Assembly (NCBI GenBank): GCA_017562135.1
Contig: QEYB01000093.1
Coordinates: 744,001-808,000 of the forward strand
Direction of reading: 5' to 3'
Length of the DNA: 64,000 nucleotides
DNA from: Dipylidium caninum
Taxonomy: Eukaryota; Platyhelminthes; Cestoda; Cyclophyllidea; Dipylidiidae
In this document: positions 54,301 to 64,000 of the stretch, in pieces
Layout of the letters: each line of letters opens with the position of its first letter
Numbering within the stretch: the stretch's first letter is position 1
The notes under the pieces: generated by a model
Seen by the model: only the letters and a program-made list of their open reading frames with translations
The model's database searches: none
Told to the model about the DNA's origin: nothing
Made by a program: the position numbers and the translations under genes

Positions 54301-57300
54301 TCATTAAAAAAATTAACTTTGAACATAGAATGGGCGAAACACACTTAGCGAAGAATGTTTAAATTTCATAGACCGAATTTTCTTGAAAGCTGTTCTATGC
54401 CTCCTCCAGAACTCCAATGCTTTGGGTCATGTCAACTAACTAGCGCCTCACTAAGAGCACTTCCTCTCGTCCCTAGGAATGGATAAAAATGTGTTCCCCT
54501 CTCTTGGAGTTATCCTCAACACTACTCCCATTCCCTAGTTTGAGAGACAACACTTAGTCTGTACGTATTTGTGAACATGGCTGTCGTCGCTCTATTCAGC
54601 CAGTGGGCAAATTACGAAAGGATTTTGCAATTGTACTATACAAAGGTTGAGGATCGTGTAGTTTACCGAACTTTAATCACTGCGTTGTTTGCATGTTTGA
54701 ATATGGCATGCAAAGCGTAGCGACCTGAATCAGTTCTGATGTTTGCAACCAATCGGCGGTTCAGAACACGTAGAAAGGCCTCCATCGTGGATTGAGTATG
54801 TTCCGCGATGGGTGACTATCTGCGCCTCACCAGAATTGGGCCCAACGGAGGGTGGAGGGTGCATTTTACTCTAGACTGCTGTTGGATAGATGGATTGTCG
54901 AGCCCTCATGATAAGCGCTTGTGATCACGTTGTGACGTTTTATTGGTCATTGATATTCGCATCTTATGGAACAACATATGCCTTGTAAGGCTGATAGCCA
55001 TGGATTGGCGAATCGGCGATGCTTTGTAAGATGATCCTTTCATTTCATGGTCGTCGCTGATTTATATCCAAGATCCCCTCGACTTGAGCCCCTTGTCGCA
55101 CAGCCAGTGTGGAAATTACCTTATCTGATTTAATTGCTATCTAAATTTTTCACAGACCGGTGTTGGGCTTCTTCTTCTTGGAACACTTTCCCGATCCGAG
55201 CGCCTGGTACGCGGCAAGGCTGCGCTACACCGCTTCATTGGCCGCCTCCTCGATCTTGGGGTATCTCGTGGGTCTGGGCGACCGACACCCGCAGAACCTC
55301 CTCCTTCACCCCGTCACCGGGGAAGTGGTGCACATCGACCTGGGAATCGCATTCGACCAGGTTCCACTGTCCATTCTCTTTGACGCATTCCCCTTTATCA
55401 TGGCCATAATGCGGACAGGTCGAAGGGGTTGTGGGCGATGGGAGGCTATTAGATTCCCGGTTATTGCTCCGCCGACCTCAGGTCGCACAGTTTTTCTTCT
55501 CTTCCGTGAAGCATCATTGTTTGCGTGGAACTAGTACTATGGCTAAGCTTTCTTCCGACTTGTATGCATTCTTGTATCCTCACAAAAGTGGATTAAACAT
55601 TTGTCAGATCATTCTCGGTGAAGTGAAGCACACTTTTCCAATTTTTGAGTGACCTATATAAAATAAGGGTTTTTTCAACTGGATGCCTGCTGTCAGTGTT
55701 TCTGAGTGATAATGTGCATAATTTTTCTCTTTACGAACTCAACACAAATAGGTTGATTTTAGATTTATCATCCAAAATATGCTGTTTCATCATTTTGCGA
55801 AGCGTTTCATTGTCTGTTTTGCATTCCGTACCAGGGGCGCCTCTTGCCGACACCGGAGACGGTGCCGTTCCGCCTAACCCGAGACCTCGTCCACGCCCTC
55901 GGCCCGTTGGGTGTTGAAGCGGGTTTCGTCAGCAACGCGGAATTCGGGTTGCGCGCTTTCTCCTCCGGCTCTGAGATAATTCTCACTCTTCTGGAGGTAG
56001 GTGCGATCTCCTTTCTCTCTCTGCTGCAACTGAGGAGTCGTTCCCCTTTATTTTTCTCTCCTCATTGAACTCACTCCATTGGGTTTTGCTTATAAGATAG
56101 CATTCGAAGCGTTGTAAGAAATAAAAATAGAGGGCTTTAGTTTTGCAACTTACCATGGCCGATGACTTAATCAAGTGCGATCACTTTGGTAACGGAATTA
56201 TAAGATAATTGGAGTCTTTCCGAGCAACTACAAGAATTTACGAATGATAATTATTCTAAATGACACTTCTTAATGTTCACCATCTCATTTGGTAGTACTT
56301 AGTCTCTTGGATAAGTCTAATAGACTGCAAAACGAAAGCCAAGGCAATTTGGAATAATGTGGTTTACTAAGGCAAATAACTCTTTTACTGGTTGTTGGCC
56401 GAGTCACGGATGTTGATGTGACTTGGGACTTTATTGCTCAACGCTAATGGGATTCGTGGTGTTAGACTTTGTTCATATGAGTGGAGATTAGAAATGAAAT
56501 AATAATTCCTCGCTAAATCTCGTAGGCTTGTCAATGCCAATTATTACATCTAGCGTTGACTGCAACCATGACCTCATGTTGAAAAATTATAGGAAAGAAT
56601 GTTATAATTATGATGAGTGGATAGATAACAAGACTATTAAGTTTAACCAGTCTTCTGGATATACTTGTCTCTAATTGGTGAAAATTAGTCACTACACGAA
56701 TAAACCGGGTCCCTTCTTCTACCCTTACGTACGTGCAACACCGACTAATGACAGTATCTGTGAAATTTTGGATTTGAAAATGAAATGTCCATTTGGCTCA
56801 GCGGACCTAGTGCGGACGATGAGCTAATTCGAGCCGTGCGAACAAGTTCGATTTTTGCTGTCCAGGCCAGCGACTGCGCGCGGGCAGGTGGGTGGGTGGG
56901 TGGGTGGCTCCGCCTCCGTCCTGTCGATATCGATTTGGCACTTAATTTAAGACAAAATGTCGCCACTTTATTAGGAAGCATCAAGGTGACAACAATCACG
57001 GGCTAAAAAAGGCCTGGACTAGTGGACAGTGGCGACAACGGGGTAAAGTAACTCTGTTATTATTTTGTTTGTGAAAATCCAATGTGAACAACCACTTCTC
57101 CTTCGTGAGTTAAAAATAGTCTTTGTAGAGTATTGTCAAGTAAAATCCCAAATTGGGCTTTTGCGTATAGCAAAGCCCACACGAAGACACCTACTCTTTG
57201 TTTTCTTTCGGTGTTTTAGTGATTTAGGCAAAGCTTAGACATATGCTATTGAATCTGGACTCTTAAATCCGGATTATTGTGTCTTTGAAATACTTATCAA

Positions 57301-58558
57301 AAATGGCATTTGATGGATTGCCCTCTTCTTGCAGGCCACAAATTAGGTCAAAAAGCTCAACACCGATGTGAATACCTGTATTGAGACGAGAGTCACTGAT
57401 TTTATTTCAAACACTCCTTTCGAATCCGTGCGTAATTACTGCAGACAGTAAGACTGTTTTCAACCGTTTCGTCAAAAGTTTACAAGTGATGCCCTAAGGA
57501 CTGCAAAATGTATCTTATTCCTCTACGTCATAGACAATAGAAACTCAGCAATACGATGTAAGCACTTCGTAAGCGTTTTAACTTGACTTCGTAACTAAAT
57601 ATTAAGTAAACGTTAAGGGAGGTTACGTTGACCGTCGCTGCCTGCCTCCGACACTGGTTGGCAGTGTGGTATACCTGGCACTCGTTATCGGGATGCGAAG
57701 ATTCTTTTTCGGTATAAAAAGAAGCCAAAATGTCTTAATTTTTCTGGTCCTCCTTACACCTGCTATTGTAATTCTTCTTGTAGAGGTAGATCTGCCTTTC
57801 GCGACTCTCATTTGTTCTAGCCTATCTATTTGTAAAAGCATCTGTATGCGTTTGACAGGTATTACTGGAAGACCCACTTTACTCCTGGTTGCTCTCGCCG
57901 GCTCAACTCTGCGCATTGGAGGCGCGGCGCGCAGATTGTTCGGCATTCCCGGGAGCGGGTGGAGGAAGCTTCACCTTCGGCTCTGCTACCACTGCAATCC
58001 CAACTCCTATACTGCACTCCACCACAGGCCCACACCCGGTGCATCGCGTCCTCGAGGTGGGTCTCAACTTCCCTCATTTCAAACAATCTACACAGACCTG
58101 ACATCATAATGACTATTCGGCCGACTATAGCTACTAGATTGAAATTAACTCCCGATAGATTTGAGTTATTAAGGTATCAATTTGGTTAGCCATTCCCCAG
58201 TTACGTACCTCAAAAGTATCGCTATTGCGTCGATACGACTATCTGGCCTTGATAAACCTTTATACGATCTTCAATGCTTATTCAACGCCTCAGAGTCTGT
58301 CACTATTTCCAATACACAAACCCAGACTCGGTGAACCAGCTGGCTGCGCGAGTGCTGTTGACAGTGCGCGACAAGTTGGCGGGTAGAGTAGGCGGCATCG
58401 GTGGCAGCGGACTGACCACGGGAACAGCAGCTGGGGGAGCGGTAGAAGGCGCCTTGAGCACTCTCAAGCCCGCTGGACACGTGGCCCTTCTCGTGCGAGC
58501 CGCAACCGACCCCAAAAATCTCGGACGTATGTACTTCGGATGGCAGGCTTACCTCTGA
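33324..58558 (+). CDS. ATM: ATM serine/threonine kinase (PIKK family), about 40 exons
   Basis: Nuclear kinase that responds to DNA double-strand breaks. Well-supported exons: 33324-33383, 33911-34058, 34093-34342, 34438-34890, 34923-35036, 35830-37200, 45720-46377, 46452-46663, 47234-47378, 48509-48775, 49545-49688, 50268-50430, 51029-51306, 51599-51703, 52692-52906, 55156-55360, 55835-55996, 57859-58060 and 58326-58558. Further exons with approximate ends lie near 33424-33640, 33660-33875, 35120-35400, 37290-38945, 39530-40095, 40795-41298, 41890-42325, 43050-43635, 44000-44175 and 44945-45470. Summed, this is about 3,000 residues, like human ATM. The N-terminus has a segment aligning with human LNWDAVF; the middle is divergent alpha-helical repeat; FAT, kinase and FATC are clearly conserved. 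The ATG at 33324 directly follows a splice-acceptor-like sequence. Kinase motifs are all present, so the enzyme should be active. It cannot be ATR, DNA-PK or mTOR: the LAGG, GRDD and FATC wording is that of ATM. Confidence 0.95.
45720..50430 (+). other. ATM: ATM FAT-domain exons
   Basis: Six exons (45720-46377, 46452-46663, 47234-47378, 48509-48775, 49545-49688, 50268-50430) chain in frame. They align through the FAT domain of ATM: a segment ending [13 protein letters not shown]...LCKWL, then [13 protein letters not shown] (human ATM has LARFSDTQYQ), [35 protein letters not shown] (human HPHHTLFIILALANA) and [11 protein letters not shown]. This helical solenoid wraps the kinase and supports dimerisation. 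The introns between them (0.07-1.1 kb) hold nothing recognised. Confidence 0.9.
51029..55996 (+). other. ATM: ATM kinase-domain exons
   Basis: Exons 51029-51306, 51599-51703, 52692-52906, 55156-55360 and 55835-55996 encode the catalytic domain. In order: LAGGLNLPK (glycine-rich loop region), [13 protein letters not shown] (nucleotide contacts), [13 protein letters not shown] (hinge side), [13 protein letters not shown] (catalytic loop with the catalytic Asp), [10 protein letters not shown] (metal-binding Asp of the activation segment) and [14 protein letters not shown]. Exon 51029 joins the exon ending at 50430 in phase 1. The open stretch 50830-50946 is therefore intron. The intron at 52907-55155 is 2.2 kb and that at 55361-55834 is 0.47 kb. 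Confidence 0.95.
55997..57858 (+). other. Large intron of ATM with a G-rich tandem repeat
   Basis: A 1.9-kb intron between kinase exons. It holds a GGGT tandem tract at 56887-56907 and no coding signal that I recognise. Confidence 0.85.
56887..56907 (+). repeat. GGGT tandem repeat
   Basis: Five consecutive GGT/GGGT units, enough G-runs for a G-quadruplex in DNA or in the ATM pre-mRNA. It lies in a large 3' intron of ATM. Confidence 0.75.
58326..58558 (+). other. ATM: ATM terminal exon with the FATC domain
   Basis: The last exon begins after AAACCCAG and ends at a TGA at 58556-58558. It encodes [15 protein letters not shown], a glycine/threonine-rich linker, then the FATC motif with [16 protein letters not shown] at the extreme C-terminus (human ATM ends in a near-identical block). 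Entry phase 1 matches a donor after 58060. Confidence 0.93.
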
Positions 58559-59261
58559 CAGCCCTATTTTCTCTTTTACTTCCAACCACATATATATCCA
58601 TTACGCACTTTTTTACTGTTAGTCTGTATACATACTCGAATCTATGTGAAAATATACAAACTTGTGGTCAATTTTACTACTTTCTGAATAGCTAGCGAAG
58701 TATTCAACTGGAGCAACCTACATACTTATTTCTGATAAAAAGCTCAATTGATACATCTACAAAACGACATCTTGGTATTCGAGACTTAAGCAGTGATACC
58801 TCAGCAAAATGACTGACTGCTTTACAATGGCAAAGCTAGAAAATCGACTAGGACGAGGCAAAAATGGGTGCCCCTGGATAACGGAATAAAATTTTCGAAC
58901 CTTCAACAGAAAAATTCCCAACATGAGCCTACGGAATTCGTACCAGTCTCGCGTGGAGGTTGTACTGACAAGGGGCATCATAAACGGGACAAGTACTTAT
59001 TTTGCACTTCAATTGATGTAGCATTCGCAGGCTTAGTGGCAAATTTCTTAACGCATTAGATGAAAGTAAACCGATCCCTTTCTTACGAGAAAACTGCTAT
59101 TTTGTAGCTACGTCGGACAATAAAAAGTCAAAGATAGCACGAAGCATTATTTCAAATTAATAAAGGTACAAATAAAGAAAATTTACAAGGGTATCCAGAT
59201 TAATCAGAATTAAGAAAAATAATTCTCACAGGACAGGAGCAGAACAGACGGAACAAGCGGG
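58559..59261. other. Short gap between convergent ATM and NUS1
   Basis: About 0.7 kb for both 3' ends. AATAAA occurs on the plus strand near 58885 and again near 59118, either of which could serve ATM polyadenylation. Nothing else was recognised. Confidence 0.5.
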
Positions 59262-60292
59262 CTATCGACCTAGTCGTTTCGTAATTCCGCAGTAGAGGTG
59301 GAGAATGTTAATAAAATCGGAGGAATCTAGGCGTTTGTGACTTGGCCATTTGCTAAGAGGTAAAATGAACCGTTTAGTGATTTAAACAAATTGAACACAC
59401 AAGTATCGATCAGATAGGCTTGAAAGACATTTGCTAAATTACTCGAAGTGTACATAAATTGGCAAAATTGCCACGATTTGAGAGCAACCTACGCATTCAA
59501 ATAAAAATTGGCAGAATTGTGTGCCCAGAATGACATGAAAAAATAATAAGCCTACAAAATCTCAGTTGCTCTGCTGTGCCAAGGCAAAAGACCAACAAGA
59601 GATGGCGAACCGAACAGTATGGTAAGGGCGACCGGTGAGATCGGAGAAATGCCTTTAAAAAATTAAATTAAAGACACCATACAGTAAAGGGTTTTGTCAA
59701 TCATATTTGCTGTAACCTCTGATAAGGAGGATGAAGAAAGAAACTTTGCTGCAGATGATAACAAATAATGCCCAGTGTTCAGATTCATAAAATTGACGTT
59801 CGAGGATCTGCCTTTGGAATGAACTAAATATGTAAACCACTAAAAGTGGAAACATTACCTGTCAGACTCTCCACACCAGTAGATAAATTATTTTTGGAGC
59901 AGTCAACATTATCAATTTTTGCCAAATAAGACCGTGTCAACTTACAAACAGACGAATTGGAAACTATTCATAAGAGATGTTACAAATACCCTACTCGACT
60001 TCGCCGTAATCGAAATGTCCCTGATTTGGAGATTGACACATATCAGTATCAACTGACATATGATGGGAATTGATAGATCATCCTCGTAGATCACAAATGC
60101 AATGTGGTCCAAATCATGACTGGGCTTATCCATGTGGAGAAATGGTGCGTCTGTATAATTCAAACCGCCGTTCCAATATCGATTAACAACATGCTTAAGA
60201 ATGAAAAACTCGGCGTAAAGCCACGTAACGGATGCGTACAAAATCAACGCCAGCGAATGCAGCAGGCGCAGTAGAAACACGCTCCACCCCAT
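59262..60292 (-). CDS. NUS1: NUS1 / Nogo-B receptor, dehydrodolichyl diphosphate synthase subunit
   Basis: Non-catalytic partner of the cis-prenyltransferase DHDDS in the ER; together they make the dolichol backbone needed for N-glycosylation. Five exons on the minus strand: 60292-59984, 59940-59859, 59823-59683, 59652-59556 and 59352-59262. All phases close, giving 239 residues against 293 in human. Features: an N-terminal membrane segment (WSVFLLRLLHSLALILYAS region), the IAFVIYEDD...ISI core of the prenyltransferase fold, GLLPWHSRATEIF matching human GFLPWHIRLTEIV, PSH, and the C-terminal RLG (236-238). RLG is the R-x-G motif that completes the DHDDS active site. Introns are 43, 35, 30 and 203 nt. 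The apparent stop just after the fourth exon is inside the last intron. The start is the first ATG before the membrane segment; an upstream in-frame ATG at 60487 would add a poorly conserved extension. Confidence 0.9.
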
Positions 60293-62188
60293 CCCGTAGA
60301 GCCCGCGTGACTCAATGCACAAGCCCGAATTGTTACGATAAAATAAAAGTCTAACGCTTATTTGAAATCTGACATCATTTGTTTCGGTTACAATATTAGG
60401 AGCAAATATACGCGCTTTGTACAGGCCAACAAAATGCGGTGAATTGCAATGTCTTGGGTAATAAGAAGCAGATGCGTGGTGGCTCAACCATCAAATCACA
60501 AACAATAAAATCATGAGGAACATGTTCCGATGACTAGTTAAAATTAAAAGATTTAAAAAATCGATGCTTTAACGTCTGGTTTTTAGATGACAACGGCCAC
60601 AATCGCGCCGCGTTTTGGCTTCCGTGTAATGATTACATTTGTTATACAATTGAGTTAGGCTAGTAGAATAAACTTATCACGTATGCCAATGTTACTAAGG
60701 TCATCAGCTTAGCGTTATTAGGCTATCAACTATTCCACTTTTCATTTTGACAAAAACACCTGGTGTTGAAAATATGCAGCCATTGACTAACCTATAGTGA
60801 AAAACGGCCTCGATAGAGAAACACTGGCATTGACTATATTTTATGCTTAAAGGCTCTTAGGGATTATTAAGAATTTTTCTTGGTCCTATGCTACGGGTTT
60901 GTCATCCTAATTTTGCGATGGATCGTAATTTTGGCAATTAATTTGTATTGTATTTAATTTGTAATTGTACTCTGCTGTTCGGAAATCAGGGTTTCGCATG
61001 TAAAGAAACTTATTTAGGAAATAATTCACCGTTGGCTTTGACCTTTTCACTGTAACATAAAACCTTCCGTTACTTTTTCCACACAGAGAGTATTTACGGG
61101 CTTCTATCTCCATTCTAAACTGATAATTGGTTTGTCTAACTTTAGCCCGATATCTGTTTTGTTTATGATAGCACGACTCCATGCATTGGGAACTAACATT
61201 GCCCTAGCTTCCTCTTTCGCGTTACAACGACGCCTGCAATTGGACTTACTTTTATCCAACGGATGAAAGCATGTACGAAAAACCGCCTTGAAAGCTCATA
61301 TACATCGATAGGAAAATGAGGCAACAAACTCAAAAAAATATCTTAAGTGCTAAAATTGAGTTTTGCTCTGTTACTTAAGTATATACTTTTAAAATTGTGT
61401 TGTGAGTATTCGGGATGAATTCCTGATTATATACTTATAGCGCTTATTATATTTATTGCCAGAATTTAATCGACGTTCCAGGAACTAATGACCGAGTTTT
61501 ATAATGTAAGCCGGGTGAAGCAAACCACATATTTAATTGCTTTCGAGTCTCATTTACCTTCAAGAATTCAAAGAAAAACCTCCGGATAATCTCTAAAAAG
61601 ACGTTAGTTCGCGAGTATACTCAAAGTACGGGGTTGGACCTAAACTTCTATCTTAATGCATAGATGAATGTCGAAAGTCCATAAATATAAAAATAAGTGC
61701 CGTAGACCTAAACCAATTCCAATATGGAGGTGACACTGCAGTCAATTTAAATTGTTTCTGCTGATTTGCCTTTGTCATTTACCATTTGTCAAAATGCGAT
61801 TGCAAATCTTTCGAGACGCAGGGAATCATGTGTCCCACTTCATGCATTCACACTATACAATGTGATTTTCGAATCCTTACGAATTTACGCCCATTTTGTA
61901 TTTCATGTGTAAGTAACACATACAATTCTGATGCATATCACTATGTCCTTAATCTCAAGTAATAAGTCGGCAAATTCTTTCGACATCTAAGTATAAGAAA
62001 ACCACAAAGTGAAAACGTTGCCCAAACGCGACCTGCTTAGTATGGATTTCGACATTTATTATTTTGCTGCATTATTTATTTAACGTAGATTCTGGAGTAA
62101 CCCTTTACATCGACCTAATGCCAACAGCTGATTGGTAGAAAGTAGAACTTACAGCTCGATCGCCACAGCCCATTAGATTCTAACCACG
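60293..62188. other. Divergent intergenic region between NUS1 and EFR3
   Basis: About 1.9 kb, AT-rich, upstream of both genes and therefore likely to hold both promoters. A minus-strand frame of 91 codons at 60907-61182 has no recognisable family and looks incidental. No regulatory motif is clear. Confidence 0.5.
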
Positions 62189-63557
62189 ATGCCTAGGCGT
62201 CTGGGCGGGCGCCTCCTTTTCGGTTGTGGTCCTTGCAGGCCGAAGTGGGTGAAAGTCGTAGACAATATTTACACCGGTAACCATTCGGTAATGCATCGTT
62301 TCCGGAATCAGATTTATTAATTATTAGGAGGGGATCGATAAATTAGTGTGTCATTGTGCTAGAAAACCCGATAAATTGGATAATATTGCAAAATACTTGC
62401 ACAAGCGGTTGCTCTCTGACCTCCATCACCGAAATTATGCGTAAAGACTCACTTTTTCTAAGGTCTTTAGAAACGTCAATATAACTATGGAAGCCATTAA
62501 CGCCTTAGTTAATACCTGTTATCGCCTTAAACTCAACCTTTTCGACTCTAGCTTTTTAAAAATGGTTTTGTTATTACTGGAACAAGACTTACCAGAACTT
62601 CAGTTGCTTGGCACTAAATCGGTAAGCATATTAACTTGCGTTACACCACTTTAGTTCCTGACATTTTCTCAAATTGAGGAAGACGCTCCTAGTTATCATC
62701 GAGAATACGATGATCTAGTAGATCATTTTACTAGGATGGCTTATTCTAAGCTTCCAAACGAAGTTGAACGGAAGAAGTTGAGTTTGAGCGACGCATATAA
62801 TATCTACATTACATAGGGTTCGTGTGGCAGGAATCAAAGGACTTCAAGGCGTCGTTAGGAAGACTGCGAGAGGTCAATTAAGAATGAATGCCTTGCAGAG
62901 CCTGGAGAAGATTATTCCGGCCTTGTTATTTAATATTCATGAGAGGTTTGTTAGTTCCCTTTGGGTTTCAGATTTATTGGCTTAGTTAAGTTATTTCTCT
63001 TTTGATTGGCTCTCATTTACGTTTTTTAGGCCACCAAATGATAACGAAGCAGATGAATCCGAACCTGGTTGCCAAGCTGTTTTTGTGTTTAAGGATGTTG
63101 TGTGCCGTGCTTCTTTCACTAATCTCATCCCTGTCGTTTCTTCTATGATCACGTGAATAGCTTCTTCTTTATTTGTTTTGCAACTACTTGCACGTAATAT
63201 CACACCGTTAGGAATAATTCTTTTGCCTAATTTGGACAGAAAAGCGCACGATTTGGCGTCATACCATCTACTCTGTTTTTTTCTTTTTAGTTATGTTGAT
63301 AATCAGAGACTCTGGGTCCCTGGTGATTTTCCCCTTCTGGTGTTCGGGTATTTACTGGATTCCATTAAGGTAATTGTTTTCACCCACAATCTCTTAAATC
63401 CTCAACTTCTGCTAAGTGTTTCTGTTTCCTTCAATTCGCTTGGTTTTATTTCTTGTAGAATATGCAATTTGCCCACAATCTCGTAAAGGAGCTCATTAAA
63501 TACCTGCGGAAAAATGACACGCGACTGACTACCCTGCAACGGATTTCTGTTGTAATG
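62189..63557 (+). CDS. EFR3: EFR3 homologue, first eight exons (gene continues past the window)
   Basis: EFR3 is a peripheral plasma-membrane scaffold that anchors PI4-kinase III alpha with TTC7 and so sustains PI4P. Exons: 62189-62287, 62328-62440, 62471-62621, 62655-62776, 62817-62945, 63030-63152, 63291-63369 and 63459-63557. All phases close. Introns are 40, 30, 33, 40, 84, 138 and 89 nt. The N-terminus has cysteines at residues 13 and 16, matching the palmitoylated N-terminal cysteine cluster of animal EFR3, followed by VVDNIY (human LVDNIF). Then come KPDKLDNIAKYL, MEAINALV, FSQIEEDAPSYHREYD and the signature RVAGIKGLQGVVRKT, followed by PALLFNI. This is roughly the first third of the protein. 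The start ATG is chosen because the conserved cysteine block follows it directly. The next exon was not found before the window ends. Confidence 0.94.
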
Positions 63558-64000
63558 GTAAGAGGTTATCTACTTTCCGCAAAAAGCTTGAATGTTACGT
63601 CCTTTCTCCGTTGCTCAGGTTAGGTACTTATTGTTTAAACATTTCTCTGGCCCCATTATGTGACCCCTTCTATTCACACTTAGGTGTTATGATGTAAGTT
63701 GCAGTAGGCCTCTATCTATGTATCCTTTCCTGAAAGCACCGGGGCTATCAATCTATTATTATGATTTTTTTTACCAAAATCTTCCTTTACTCGTGGTTAT
63801 TGTTTTGAATCCTAATTTGATATTTTACTAGTTATATTTCGTCGACATTTGCTTATTGTCGATAACTATTACCCTCTGAAATACTTGTTACTACTACAAT
63901 TGTAAAATAAGGTTTTATAAGTATGTCGGAGTTTGGTGGCCTGTTCGAGAGCTAGTTCAGCTTGCCCGCCCTTCCCCTTGCCCACTTCTGCGATCAATAT
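63558..64000 (+). other. Start of intron 8 of EFR3
   Basis: Follows the GTAAGAG donor after 63557. No open segment matching the next EFR3 block was found, so the window probably ends inside this intron. Confidence 0.6.

Noticed and set aside
59942..60487. Single-exon reading of NUS1 ending at 59942, with a start at 60487
   Set aside because: It misses the conserved C-terminal half; splicing at 59984 and starting at 60292 gives a full-length family match.
60907..61182. 91-codon minus-strand frame upstream of NUS1
   Set aside because: No known domain, AT-rich, and no splice connection to NUS1.

Overview
This window is eukaryotic nuclear DNA, most likely from a parasitic flatworm and probably a tapeworm (cestode). 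Genes are broken into exons joined by GT-AG introns. Many of these introns are extremely short (30-47 nt, with a second group near 72-95 nt), which is typical of compact flatworm genomes. Six protein-coding genes in 64 kb also fits a compact genome. The taxon is inferred from gene structure, not from a marker gene. I see no bacterial, phage, CRISPR or recognisable transposon features.

Layout: (1) 948-6298 (+), a complete five-exon spermidine synthase. (2) 6299-11033, intergenic and increasingly GC-rich. (3) 24581-11034 (-), a three-exon DEG/ENaC-family sodium channel whose two large introns (7.9 and 4.0 kb) fill most of the GC-rich middle of the window. (4) 24582-29360, intergenic, with a C-rich tract near the channel start. 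(5) about 29361-31821 (+), a HEAT-like protein that aligns with the middle and C-terminal part of FANCI, with its N-terminal part not found. (6) 33324-58558 (+), a roughly 40-exon ATM kinase gene (about 3,000 residues estimated) from N-terminus to FATC. (7) 60292-59262 (-), a complete five-exon NUS1 (Nogo-B receptor, subunit of cis-prenyltransferase). (8) 62189 to beyond 63557 (+), the first eight exons of EFR3; the gene runs off the window.

Functionally, FANCI and ATM are neighbours on the same strand and both belong to the DNA-damage response. Spermidine synthase (polyamines), NUS1 (dolichol synthesis) and EFR3 (plasma-membrane PI4-kinase anchoring) are unrelated housekeeping genes. NUS1 and EFR3 are divergent across about 1.9 kb, and ATM and NUS1 converge across about 0.7 kb. 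Exon boundaries were worked out by hand from reading frame, splice signals and similarity to recalled family sequences. Junctions that would not close are flagged.
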